64,000 bases of DNA from Flaccisagitta enflata. Lineage: Eukaryota; Chaetognatha; Sagittoidea; Aphragmophora. Below, piece after piece: positions 34,501 to 43,543 of this stretch (the stretch's first letter is position 1; every line of letters starts with the position of its first letter). The DNA lies in assembly GCA_965153355.1 (NCBI GenBank), contig OZ231126.1, positions 100,192,001 through 100,256,000 on the forward strand, in the 5' to 3' direction. The notes under the pieces are model-generated. The model did no database searches and was not told where the DNA came from. It saw nothing but the letters and a program-made list of their open reading frames with translations. A program made the translations under genes and the position numbers.

Positions 34501-35949
34501 CCTTCCTTGTCTTTAATCTGTGTTTCTGTCCATCTCTCGGCTTTACTATCTGAATGTCTTTCTTATTTTTTGTCTATCTACAGACTGTCTCTCTCTCTCT
34601 CAATCTGTCTGTCTTCATGTCCGTCTGTCTTTTTGTGTGAAAGACATTTGGAGAAAACTGGGTTGTGTGATGGACATTTGGAGAAAACTGGATTGTGTGA
34701 CTGACATTTGGAGAAAACTAAGTTGTGTGACGGACATTTGGAGAAAACTGGGTTGTGTGACAGACATTTGGAGAAAACTGGGTTGTGTGACGGACAGTCA
34801 GAGCAAACTGGGTTGTGCGACAGACATTTGGAGAAAACTGGGTTGTGTGACAGATATTTGGAGAAAACTGGGTTGTGTAACGGACATTTGGAGAAAACTG
34901 GGTTGTTTGACGGACATTCGGAGAAAACTGGGTTGAGTGATAGACATTTGGAAAAAACTGGATTGTGCGACAGACATTTGGAGAAAACTGGGTGGTGTGA
35001 CGAACATTTAGAGAAAACTGGGTTGTGTGACGGACATTCAGAGAAAACTGGGTTGTGTGAGGGAAATCTGGAGAAAACTGGGTGGTGTGATGGACATTTG
35101 GAGAAAACTGGGTTGTTTGACGGACATTCAGAAAAAACTGGGTTGTGTGACGGACATTCAGAAAAAACTGGGTTGTGTTATGGACATTCGGAGAAAACTG
35201 GTTAGTGTGACGGAAATTCGGAGAAAACTGGGTTGTAAGACGGACATTCAAAGAAAACTGGTTTGTGTGAAAGACATTTGGAAAAAACTGGGTTGTGTGA
35301 CAGACATTTGGAGAAAACTGGGTCGTGTGATAGACATTCAGAATAAACAGGGTTGTGTGACCGACATTTGGAGAAAACTGGGTTGTGTGAAGGACATTTG
35401 GAGAAAACTGGGTTGTGTGAAAGACATTTGGAGAAAACTGGGTTGTGTGATAGACATTAAGAAAAAACTGGGTTGTGTGACGGTCATTCGGAGAAAACTG
35501 GGTTGTGTGACGAACATTTGGAGAAAACTGGGTTGTGTGATGGACATTCGGAGAAAACTGGGCAAATGAGGAAGAAACCCATTGAGTCACGCATCTGTGG
35601 GCCATCTGTGTCGTCTGTGTCAATATACGCCACTTTTCAATGCGGGATTCTGCACCCTTTTAGCACTTTTCGTTTGATCTTATCATTGGGAATTTTTTAA
35701 ATCTCTCTTTCAAAAAACCTCTTTGTAATGAATGAGCTCTTATGTGTGATATTGAGGGAATCTCAATGTGATCATGGCAATATTTTCCTCCTTCCTTGTC
35801 TTTAATCTGTGTTTCTGTCCATCTCTCGGCTTTACTATCTGTATGTCTGTCTTATTTTTTGTCTATCTACCGACTGTCTCTCTCTCTCTCTCAATCTGTC
35901 TGTCTTCATGTCCGTCTGTCTTTTTGTCTGTTTGTTTGTTGGCCTCATA

Positions 35950-35962
35950 TTCATCTCTCTCT

Positions 35963-36046
<84 letters not shown>
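35950..36046 (+). repeat. (TC)n microsatellite at the satellite edge
   Basis: About 45 CT dinucleotides. They probably expanded from the short TCTCTC run inside the last spacer copy, where the 30-bp array ends. Confidence 0.9.
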
Positions 36047-36047
<1 letters not shown>

Positions 36048-36173
36048 CGATTAATAAAAAAGACTTAATATTTCCAAATGGAAAGAAAACTCCGCACTTA
36101 GTCGTTATGTAGTCCCTAAGGAAAAAAAATTAGTTCCAGTGTAAACATAGAGCAAAGGATGTTCAAGCATGAA

Positions 36174-36377
36174 AAAAAAAAGGCCGGATATATGTACGGC
36201 TACCGAAGTCGCGTGCGGGTTGGCAGGGGCCATATTTGAGGTCACCATGCCATTTGGACAGGAGCAGAGAGGTTAAAGAAATAAAATCATAAAAAAAAGT
36301 AAAGTGTGACCGACCAACCAACCGACCGACCCACGGACAAAGCGGGTTGTAGAGTCGCGTGAACGCGACTAAAAAAG
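36174..36377 (+). mobile_element. GTCGCG-family element, short full-length copy
   Basis: The left end AAAAAAGGCCGGATATATGT leads to box GTCGCGTGC at 36208-36216 and GGGTTGGCAGGGGC. The right end is ACAAAGCGGGTTGTAGAGTC, GCGTGAACGCGACTAAAAAA: 8-bp arms with a 2-nt loop at 36353-36370. The inner boxes match 8 of 9. At about 200 bp it is close to the minimal form of the family; 42472-42657 is the same element in reverse. Confidence 0.75.
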
Positions 36378-36409
36378 TTCAAAGCGTTTTGTAAGTTTTC
36401 TTTTCTTGA

Positions 36410-36448
36410 GTGAAAGTAGAGGTGGAGGTGCAGGTGGAGGTGCAGGTG

Positions 36449-36502
<54 letters not shown>

Positions 36503-36690
36503 GACAGAGGACAGACAGAGGTATTACAAGTGGAATAACATTCCTCACTAAACCCACACTGAAAAATATGGAAGAGGGCATTGTGAGTCCTCACTAACTA
36601 GTTACTACGCGCATCAGTCCGAGTTTTCCATTTAGCACAGCTAATTTAGCAAACATCCATTCTGAGTCTGATTGACATTGATTCAATTTC
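36410..36690 (-). repeat. Fragment shared with PLE3 flank, with (GA)n
   Basis: AAAAATATGGAAGAGGGC, TAGTTACTACGCGCATCAGT and GAGTTTTCCATTTAGC recur at 56935-57010 beside the PLE3 fragment. A (GA)n run lies at 36451-36495 and GGAGGTGCAGGT units at 36420-36450. The ~70-codon open frames are not convincing genes. Confidence 0.6.
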
Positions 36691-36823
36691 TTGAAGGGGT
36701 GACTGTACGATGGGATTGTCCAAGCAGACATATGAAGATGTCGTAAGTCGGCTCTAATCGAAGTGAAGCCATGGAGTCAACCTACTCCGCTACTGCAACT
36801 CCATGTACAAATGCTTCTCAAGA

Positions 36824-36930
36824 AACAAAGCCAAGTAGGCCAATATGTACGACGTGTGGATCGTCGAACGACCGACCAACAGACCAACGGACAAAGCCTC
36901 TCGTTGAAGAGCGTTGTCGTACATAAAAAA
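36824..36930 (+). mobile_element. GTCGCG-family element, GTACGAC variant
   Basis: The left end AAACAAAGCCAAGTAGGCCA has box GTACGAC at 36847-36853. The cargo is CGACCGACCAACAGACC. The right end is ACAAAGCCTCTCGTTGAAGA, with box GTCGTAC at 36916-36922 and then ATAAAAA. The boxes are again exact inverses although both are far from the GTCGCGTGC norm. Confidence 0.6.
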
Positions 36931-37095
36931 AAAATAACTCCATATAACTCTTCATTTGTGGCAGGATTGTATGACATTGCCAACGGGACCAGAATAGACT
37001 GACAAAAATGTTCGGTTCAAACGAGAGACGCTATATGTGCTCATTAAAACCTATTGAACTACTTACACTTTACAGCTTCGTTGTGAGGTATTTTT

Positions 37096-37457
37096 GGGCA
37101 GTGGCTCCGAAGGGGTCGATGACCTATGCTTTCAGATATATGGGGAAATTTCTCCTCCTCCTCCTTCTTCTTCTTCTTCTCCTCCTTCTTTGTCCCCCCC
37201 CTCAAATCCCAGTCTCGGGGCCCAAATTCAAGTCTTGAGGCCCAAATCCCAGTTTCAAGGCCCAAATCCAAGCCTCAAGGCCCAAATCCTAGCCTCAAGG
37301 CCCACATCCTAGCCTGGAGGCCTATATTCCAGCATTGAGGCGAAAATCTCAGCCTTGAGGTCCAAATCCCAGCTAAGAGGCCTAGGTCCCAGCCTCGAGG
37401 CCCAATTCCCCATATGTGTGGAAGCACTGGTCATCGACCCCTTTGGGGCCGCTGCCC
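37096..37457. repeat. Hairpin repeat whose tail is split by PLE1
   Basis: GGGCAGTGGCTCCGAAGGGG, TCGATGACCTATGCTTTCAG is mirrored by GTGGAAGCACTGGTCATCGA and CCCCTTTGGGGCCGCTGCCC. The core has units of GGCCCAAATCCCAGTCTC type. The expected tail starts (CCTTCAACATC..CAAACTACTTA), is interrupted at about 37491, and resumes at 41693 (GGCAGGGCATGGATACCGC, TGACCATCTAACGCTTTTGC). Confidence 0.8.
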
Positions 37458-37976
37458 TATTTACCCTTCAACATCACCCCCAAACTACTTACAGGGTGAA
37501 CATTGTCAAATGCAAAAAGTATTAAGCTTTTACTCCTTGATGCTTCATCTTCATGACCTGGAATTATTTTTTTCTTATAGTACTATACTTGACGTTTTTT
37601 GTGTCAAAATTTCATGGGTCTGAGTTGAATAGTTTGTTCATAATATAAGTTTGAAGTGAAATGAATATTTACAGCTTGAGCTTGATTACTGACTTTTTTC
37701 ATCTGGGCAGTTTCTTTTGGAATTGTTCTGATGTTAATATAACTTAAGCCAAAGATGCTACATTGGTCGTAAATGAAAGAGTCAAATTATCTTCCATATG
37801 AGACCAATCTAGCATTTATAGCTCAAGTCGTCTTCAAATGAGAGCAAATCAAAGTAAAACTTTCCTGTTTAGAGAAGAAGATTTTGAGCTGAAAATGAGC
37901 TTCTTCTAGAAATTGTGTATTGAGTGCAAATTGTCATACAACTTGGAAAAGCGAAATTGATTTACAAAAACGCGAA

Positions 37977-38006
37977 TTTTCGATCGAGACATCGACCTTC
38001 TTCAGG
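37977..38006 (-). ncRNA. Hammerhead-like core in PLE1 terminal repeat
   Basis: On the minus strand CTGAAGA (38005-37999, fitting CUGANGA) is followed by a stem GGTCGA/TCGATC with loop TGTC, then GAAA. The other terminal repeat (41371-41398) has CCGAAGA instead. Hammerhead motifs are known in PLE terminal repeats. Here the base pair next to the core is A.C and I cannot place stems I and III with confidence, so catalytic activity is doubtful. Confidence 0.35.
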
Positions 38007-38119
38007 CTAAGAAAGGCTGAGAATGAGAATAGGAGAAGAGACAGAGGAGAAGAGAGAGAGATGGAGAGGAAGAGGAAGAAGAAGGATTGGCAAAAAGGAA
38101 GAGACTGATTGAGAAAGAC

Positions 38120-38677
38120 TCAATCAGGGGCGTCCCCGTCTCCTGCAGAATCGCGAGCCCGCCTTCTTGTCACCATATGGTGACCTGAGATCTGCGTGGC
38201 TGAATTGTTGGTAGCTGGATTAGCCGTGGTGGTTGTCGTTGTGGTCGCGGTCGCCGTGGAGTCATCCTCGATGATTCTTCTTTGCCGACCTTGGCAGCGA
38301 TCGCCGGTGAAGAACTTTCTCTCGGTCGGTTGGTGAGGATGAGGAGGAGGAGGAGCTTTGATTTCGGCTTTGAGGATGGAATCGTAATTGGCCGGGAGAT
38401 TATAGCGATCGTTTCTTTCGGATCGACGATTGAGGGAAGGATTGATAGCTCTGATGAAGGCACTCTCTCTCATTCCCCTGGTTCTCCAATTGTTGTCCCT
38501 ATCCAGGATGACGAGATCCTCCTCTCTAAAGCTGTGACCTGTTTCAGCAGCATGCTGCATAATAGCAGACTTGTATTCGCCATTATACATTTTGGCCGTG
38601 GATGAATGTTCTTTGAATCTTTGACGGCCTTGTCTGCTAGTTTCACCTATGTAGGCAGCGTCAGCGATGTATGGCAA
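38120..38677 (-). CDS. PLE1 GIY-YIG endonuclease block
   Basis: A minus-strand open block of ~185 residues. The start contains YIADAAYIGETSRQGRQRFK, i.e. the YIGxT motif and the catalytic-type Arg of GIY-YIG nucleases, followed by EHSSTAKMYN, ETGHSFREEDLVILD and the family's MRESAFIRAI with its conserved Glu. A Pro/Thr-rich, low-complexity C-terminus ends in a stop near 38120. The first half of the GIY motif (GVVYYEPC) is at the end of the preceding block, so 38678-38951, which carries GA-rich and (GACA/GATA) repeats, is either an intron or an insertion. In PLEs this nuclease nicks the target for reverse transcription. Confidence 0.8.
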   Translation of the reverse strand: MPYIADAAYIGETSRQGRQRFKEHSSTAKMYNGEYKSAIMQHAAETGHSFREEDLVILDRDNNWRTRGMRESAFIRAINPSLNRRSERNDRYNLPANYDSILKAEIKAPPPPHPHQPTERKFFTGDRCQGRQRRIIEDDSTATATTTTTTTANPATNNSATQISGHHMVTRRRARDSAGDGDAPD

Positions 38678-38951
38678 GGGACCTCAGGGACATCACGTGA
38701 CGTCCCTGCTGTCGGGCTTGAATGTTTGTCGGGCTTGAAAATGTGTTGTGAAAAAGAAAGGGAGAAGAAAAAGAGAGGGAGAGAGAGAGAGAGAGACTGC
38801 CTGACAGATAGACAGACATACAGACAAAGAGACAGATAGACAAACAGACAGACAGATAAATACAACAGAAAAAAAAATATTGAATAAAATCAATATGAGG
38901 GGAAATATGTCTAATATCGGCTTATAAAGCATAGGATTCATAGCAAATCAG

Positions 38952-39331
38952 TTAAAAGTCTGTCGCGCTAACATGTGTCGTCGTGCTTGGAATTGGCTGT
39001 GAAGTCCCTAGGCTCCAAGCTGCCATACATCGCTGGGCAGCGTTGGTGTCGCATGGTTGGCCGTTTGCACCGGCACATGGCTCGTAGTAGACGACCCCGG
39101 TCTCTTGACCATTTTCAAGTTTGTCTTTGGATTTAACCAATTGTTCACGGAGCGTACCGCGTGATTTGACGTGGGCAGAGACACCTGCACGGCGCATGAT
39201 ACGAGTTAAGGGCTCTGTTATACCGCTGTAGTAAGGAACAGATACAAAGCCTATATGTTTTGTTTTGTTTACAACTGTGTTGGTGGGTTCAGCTGTATTG
39301 GTCGACGACGACGGTGACGCCGCCGACAAGG

Positions 39332-39374
<43 letters not shown>

Positions 39375-40472
39375 TGATGATGACGCTGATGATGTAGACG
39401 TCGTGGCTGTATTCTGCTGTTCACGGTGGCGGGCAAGATCGTAGGCCCACTTTGGGTAGCCATTTATGGCTAGAGCCTTTTTGACACGTTCAAGCTCCTC
39501 TTTCTTCTTTTCCTCTGTAGATGGTATGAGGCTGGCTCTGCGAGTGAGTGAGCGGATGGTTGAGTATTTGTGGCTTAGGGGTGCATGCGAGTCAAATTGA
39601 ATGTACTGGTTTGTGTGTGTGGGTTTCCTATAGACATCAAATGAGAGGGTGCCATTGGCGCTGCGACTGATGGAGACGTCGAGCATGGCTATTTTGCCAT
39701 CTGTTTCAACCTCTTTAGTCCATTTAATGTCAGGATGGATGCTGTTTATGTATGTGAAGAATGATGTTATGTGGTCGTTGTGGATGGCTGTGATGGTGTC
39801 GTCCGCTTTACGGTACCAGAATAAGATGACATCTGATGGAGTAGCGTCGCTTCCGGTAACATAATTGGTGAGCACGTCTTGTTCAAATTTCTCCATGAAC
39901 AAGTCAGAGAGAGGACTTGATGTGGACTTCCCCATGCCGAGGCCTTTAGGTTGGGCGTAGAATTCGCCATCCCATTGAAAATAGGCAAGTTGGAGGTCTA
40001 ACCTTATGAGATCAACGACATGTTCGGCTTTAATGGCGGTTCTCTCACGTAGTGTAGGGTCATTCATCAGTTTTTCCTCGGCAATATTGATGGCATTGGC
40101 CTGAGGGATGTTTGTGAACATGCTGACAAGGTCAAAAGAGACTAGAGTGAAATTGTCAGGAATGACTTTGTCTTCAAGCTTCTTGCACAGGTCGACAGAA
40201 TCGCGGATGTGATGCTGCGTTTTGCCGACGAGAGGAGCAAGGATTTGGGCACATTCCCTTGTCAGCCCACTGAAGATGGAATTGCGGGCTGTCACGATGG
40301 GGCGCATGGGAAGGCCTGGTTTGTGGATTTTGGGTTGACCAAACATACGTGGAGGATTTGTGGTGGTGGGGAAGATGCGCTTGTAGACAGGAGTGGGAAG
40401 ATATTTTTCCATGGGTCCCATGGCAGCTATCACTTGACTGCGGTAGGCTACTGTGGGATCAGCAGCAAGCAT
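38952..40472 (-). CDS. PLE1 reverse transcriptase block
   Basis: A 506-residue open block. Residues ~4-60 match the PLE entry region, including MFGQPKIHKPGLPMRPIV (the PKIHK-P-x-RPI hallmark). RT motif A is VSFDLVSMFTNIP with D114; motif B is GLGMGKSTSSPLSDLFM from residue 177; motif C is RKADDT with D224/D225, so KADD stands where many families have YxDD; motif D is KIAMLDVSIS. A DVYRKPTHTNQYI segment (thumb entry) follows. Residues ~365-395 are a Ser-rich run made by a GAC/GTC microsatellite. The C-terminal part has GFVSVPYYSGITEPLTRIMR and ETGVVYYEPC, the lead-in to the GIY-YIG domain, whose rest lies in the next block. The ATG at 40472 is immediately after a splice acceptor, so it is probably an internal codon. 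Confidence 0.85.
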
Positions 40473-40709
40473 CTGAAATAATGAACCTCACTCTTTTAAT
40501 TGCTTTACTTACTTTTTGCTATTTTTGGTCCTGGCTTTGGAATATTAAAAATACTTGCCTGAATGGGCTATCCAAAAGAATTCCAGTTGAGCATTTTTTT
40601 CTCTCTTTAGCCTGTGGCGTGACATATTTTTCTCAGCTTAGAAGAAGAAAAAAGGTAAGTTTGAAAGAAAAATCTAATCTTGGTAAAGCTAAGACAATAT
40701 GAGCTTCAC
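40473..40709 (-). other. Probable PLE1 intron 1
   Basis: On the minus strand the segment begins GTGAAGCTC right after the N-terminal block and ends with the acceptor GGTTCATTATTTCAG before the RT block. It is about 237 bp, AT-rich, and closed in the coding frame. The PLE alignment expected here (TYKK..L..DPT) continues across the gap, which supports removal by splicing. The exact donor is uncertain because of the preceding stop. Confidence 0.5.
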
Positions 40710-41322
40710 CTATGCAACGAGTGTTCTGAGGTTTCTCCTATGTTTCTTGTATGTGTTGACATCAACAAGAAGCTGTGCCATTTTTTCCATGTAGGTGGTT
40801 CTATCCATCACTACTGCAGCGCGGCCTTTGTCGGCAGGGAGGACAACGATGGAAATATCCTCTTTCAGGTCCTTAAGGGCTGCTCTCTCCTCCGGGGTGA
40901 TATTAGGAATGAGAGGTTTGCGTTTGTTCTTAATGACGCGTGATGACATGGCCCTTAAGATCGCGGCGTCTTCCGTTTCACTTCCGACGATCCCCGCTGC
41001 ACTTTCAATTGCCACGATGAAATCGACAAAAGGCACCTGGGTGGAAGTAGGTACGTGAGCGAGTCCCTTATTGAGGATGGAAATGTGGGCATCGGTAAGC
41101 TGCTTGGAAGATGCGTTGACGACCCATATGTCCTGTGTCCCTTTGAACTCCGCCATACTCACTTTAGTGACGAGTTCACATTCAGTCTTTTTCGCTTGTA
41201 TGGATAGAAGTCTGTCAAATTTTCTCTTTTGTTTTTGCCTTGTTTGGTTGAAGGTGGAATTTTCAACTGTAGCGATGCGGCTTTTAGCTTCAGAAAGTGT
41301 TTCATCGTCAACAATCGAAGAA
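40710..41322 (-). pseudogene. PLE1 N-terminal domain (first coding block, disrupted)
   Basis: The minus-strand frame runs from DETLSEAKSRIATVENSTFN through KFDRLLSIQAKKTECELV (coiled-coil-like, Lys/Glu-rich) into the conserved PLE N-terminal motif NASSKQLTDAHISILNKGL. It continues to ISIVVLPADKGRAAVVMD and NTYKK, all typical of the region before the RT palm. The first in-frame ATG is at 41156, but open frame and PLE-like sequence extend upstream of it. Upstream, a 56-nt tandem duplication (41267-41378, not divisible by three) breaks the frame. At the downstream end a TAG (40712-40710) directly precedes a GTGAAG donor-like site. If that is the real intron edge, the copy ends prematurely. Confidence 0.7.
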
Positions 41323-41378
41323 CTGTAGCGATGCGGCTTTTAGCTTCAGAAAGTGTTTCATCGTCAACAACCGAAGAA
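41267..41378 (+). repeat. 56-bp tandem duplication in PLE1
   Basis: Two near-identical copies (41267-41322 and 41323-41378) of a segment starting CTGTAGCGATGCGGCTTTTA. The only differences are AACAATCG against AACAACCG. It shifts the PLE1 N-terminal reading frame by two. Confidence 0.9.
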
Positions 41379-41929
41379 GGTCGATGTCTCGATCGAAAAT
41401 TCGCGTTTTTGTAAATCAATTTCGCTTTTCCAAGTTGTATGACAATTTGCACTCAATACACAATGCCCGTTCTACAACAGTCAAGTAACTTCCATTCTCA
41501 ACTTCTTCAAGAAATGCCTCTTTTACTTCAATTTATTGTTGTGGACAAAGTATCCAACTTAGACCTATGAAATTTGGATACAAAAAACGTCAAACATAGT
41601 ACTTTAAGACAAAAATGATTCCAGGTTATGAAAATGAAGCATCTAGGAGCAAAAGCTTGATACTTTTTTGCATTTGACAATGTTCACACTGTAGGCAGGG
41701 CATGGATACCGCTGACCATCTAACGCTTTTGCGACTATTCTTCTTCTCCTCCTTCTTAGTATCCCCCCTCTCCCCAATCTCATATAGTGGTCCCATATAT
41801 GGTCCAGCTTGTTAAGGTTTCAACCCTTCAAATCCGGAAAACTATGCCAAATTTTGGTTTCTGGAAGTAATTTAGGTACTCTTTCTATTTCTGACCAGAT
41901 CTTTTGTCTCCTGGCAACGGTTTGCCGCA

Positions 41930-42450
41930 AATTGCAGCAACCATGGTAATCATATGCTGCAAATACAAATATCTTCAAAAATATTCAATGGATTGTTATG
42001 AAACTCAGTATATACTGTATTAGGTGTCTTTCCATGCTTCTTATTAAATTTCAGGTGGTTGCAGCAAATTTAAGAGCTGCAGCAAGTTGCTGCAGTATGA
42101 TCTTTGATAAAAAATCTACATTGTTATAACAGATATATGAAAAAAACTCAAAGTAATAGACTGCACTCAGTTCCCTATCATATAAGAATAATGTCACATA
42201 CAGGGCTGCAACAAATTGTTGCAGCAAAAAGGATTATACATAAGTCTCATTTCATTCACCAAAATAAAAGAAAATTTGCATATCAAAAACTATGTGTTTT
42301 CTTGACAATGTTGTAGCTATGAATAAAAGAGCAACAGCAAAAGTATCTGTCATTTGCACCAACATGCAACAGCAACTGCTGTAACAGCAAAGGTTGCAAA
42401 GGTTGCTGCAACAGTTGCTGCAACAGGTGCCTAAACAGCCATTAAAACAG
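41930..42450 (+). repeat. GCAGCAA/TTGCTGC motif-rich region
   Basis: Short elements such as GCTGCAGCAAGTTGCTGCAG, GCAACAAATTGTTGCAGCAA and GCAACAGTTGCTGCAACAGG recur at irregular spacing, many of them self-complementary. There is no open frame of interest. Function unknown. Confidence 0.6.
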
Positions 42451-42471
42451 CAAGTTTCCTATTGGATTTTT

Positions 42472-42660
42472 AGTTGCGTGCTTGCGACTCTACAACTTGC
42501 TTTATCCGTCTGTCAGTTGGTTGGTTGGTCACGCTTTACTTTTTTTCATGATTTTATTTTTTTGACCTCACTGCTCCTGCCTCCATGGTTTGGTGACCTC
42601 AAACATGGCCCTTACCCACCCGCATGCGACCTCAGTACCTGTGTATCTGGCCTTGTTCTA
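42472..42660 (-). mobile_element. GTCGCG-family element, reverse copy
   Basis: The left edge on the plus strand, TTAGTTGCGTGCTTGCGACT, CTACAACTTGC, is the palindromic end. The inner box at 42622-42630 is GCATGCGAC, followed by CTCAGTACCTGTGTATCTGG and CCTTGTT. The interior (GGTTGGTTGGTCACGC, ATGATTTTATTTTTTTGACC) matches the reverse complement of 36174-36377. Confidence 0.75.
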
Positions 42661-42727
42661 ATTTGCCTATCTTTAGGACTTGAAATGAGAGAGAGAGAGA
42701 GAGAGAGAGAGAAAGAAAGAAAGAAAG

Positions 42728-43543
42728 TATTAAAGATAGATTATTGCTTTAGTCCCATAGTCGAGTGTTCAGTGAAATGATGATACGCACAAACACAGAC
42801 CTGATCACCAAGGCTTCTCTCCTGTCTGTGCTTCTTGATGGGGACCTGACTACAGTACAGGCCCCTCTTCGTACGGCCACCATCGAATGCTCTAGTTGCA
42901 GCGGACGTCCGACTCCACATCCGTCCGGGACTATCTTGCTAACTTCGTAGCCGGAAAGTATATCTTATTCATTGTCTTACATTCTTCTTACTTCATCTTG
43001 GAGAGATGGGAGAAAGAGATTAACTAACGAGATTCGACGTGTCGTTTGATTAATTGATTACTACTTAAACCCCATTTCAGCTACACTCCTCATTCAATCA
43101 ATCGTGAAAGCTATCTTGCCTACACAAGGAAAAAGCAACGGATCAATCTAATGATAACAGGAGCAGCTTAATCATTCATATGACACACTGTCTACTCAAT
43201 AGAGTGGCCGAAATGGAAAGGAGCTTATGCTCATTAACTGAACGTCAGATAGTTAGAAGAGAACGTAATTAATCATCCCATCAATCTACGTAAAATATCG
43301 AGAAAGTGATTCTTCTAATAAAACTAACATTGTCGACAAAATCTATTCATCTAAGAGAATCAGACTTGTAAATGTATAAAAGCTAATTGTAAGTTAAAAT
43401 ATACTGTCAATCTGTCATGAGAGAAGATACGGATGATCTAAGAACAGGTCGTGTGGAAAAACACTAAACAGGGACTGTTTCTTTTTGCATCCATTAAACA
43501 CTAAAGTTCCTGAAAAGCTGGATGCCTAAATTACTCTATTACA
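42728..43543 (-). repeat. 3' LTR
   Basis: Nearly identical to 46770-47586. I count about half a dozen differences, for example TACGGCCACC against TACGCATCACC, and CTACTTAAA against CTATTTAAA. This points to recent insertion. Confidence 0.85.

Larger units (their letters stand above)
22494..35570 (+). repeat. 30-bp satellite block with higher-order structure
   Basis: The basic unit is 30 bp, containing GTTGTGTGACGGACATTTGG then AGAAAACTGG, present in several hundred variant copies. Frequent alternates are ACATTCAGAG/ACATTCGGAG and GGTGGTGTGAC. From 25172 the array is punctuated by eight copies of a non-repetitive ~360-bp spacer (starts 25172, 26041, 28069, 30106, 30975, 33014, 34273, 35562). 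Inter-spacer periods are about 0.87, 2.03, 2.04, 0.87, 2.04, 1.26 and 1.29 kb. Because 30 is a multiple of three, most frames stay open and give decapeptide repeats on both strands. These are not supported as genes. Confidence 0.95.
37491..41692 (-). mobile_element. PLE1: intron-containing Penelope-like element with inverted terminal repeats
   Basis: About 4.2 kb on the minus strand. Coding blocks in order are N-terminal domain (about 41322-40710), reverse transcriptase (40472-38952) and GIY-YIG endonuclease (38677-38120), separated by non-coding segments. The ends are inverted repeats: 37491-37680 and 37917-38005 match 41692-41550 and 41461-41371, for example TGAACATTGTCAAATGCAAA against TTTGCATTTGACAATGTTCA. 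The element interrupts a hairpin-repeat tail, which fixes both boundaries to within a few bases. PLEs are known to use a telomerase-related RT with an endonuclease and, unusually for retroelements, to keep introns. The copy is probably inactive (see the coding entries). Confidence 0.85.

Noticed and set aside
22494-35570. CRISPR-like array or tandem-repeat protein gene
   Set aside because: The units are contiguous 30-bp repeats without unique spacers between them, there are no cas genes, and the setting is eukaryotic. Frames are open because the period is divisible by three; there are no start, splice or domain signals that single out a gene.
38452-38475. CTGATGAAGGC hammerhead-like core within PLE1
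   Set aside because: It is antisense to the endonuclease coding sequence, with no GAAA and stem in the right place.
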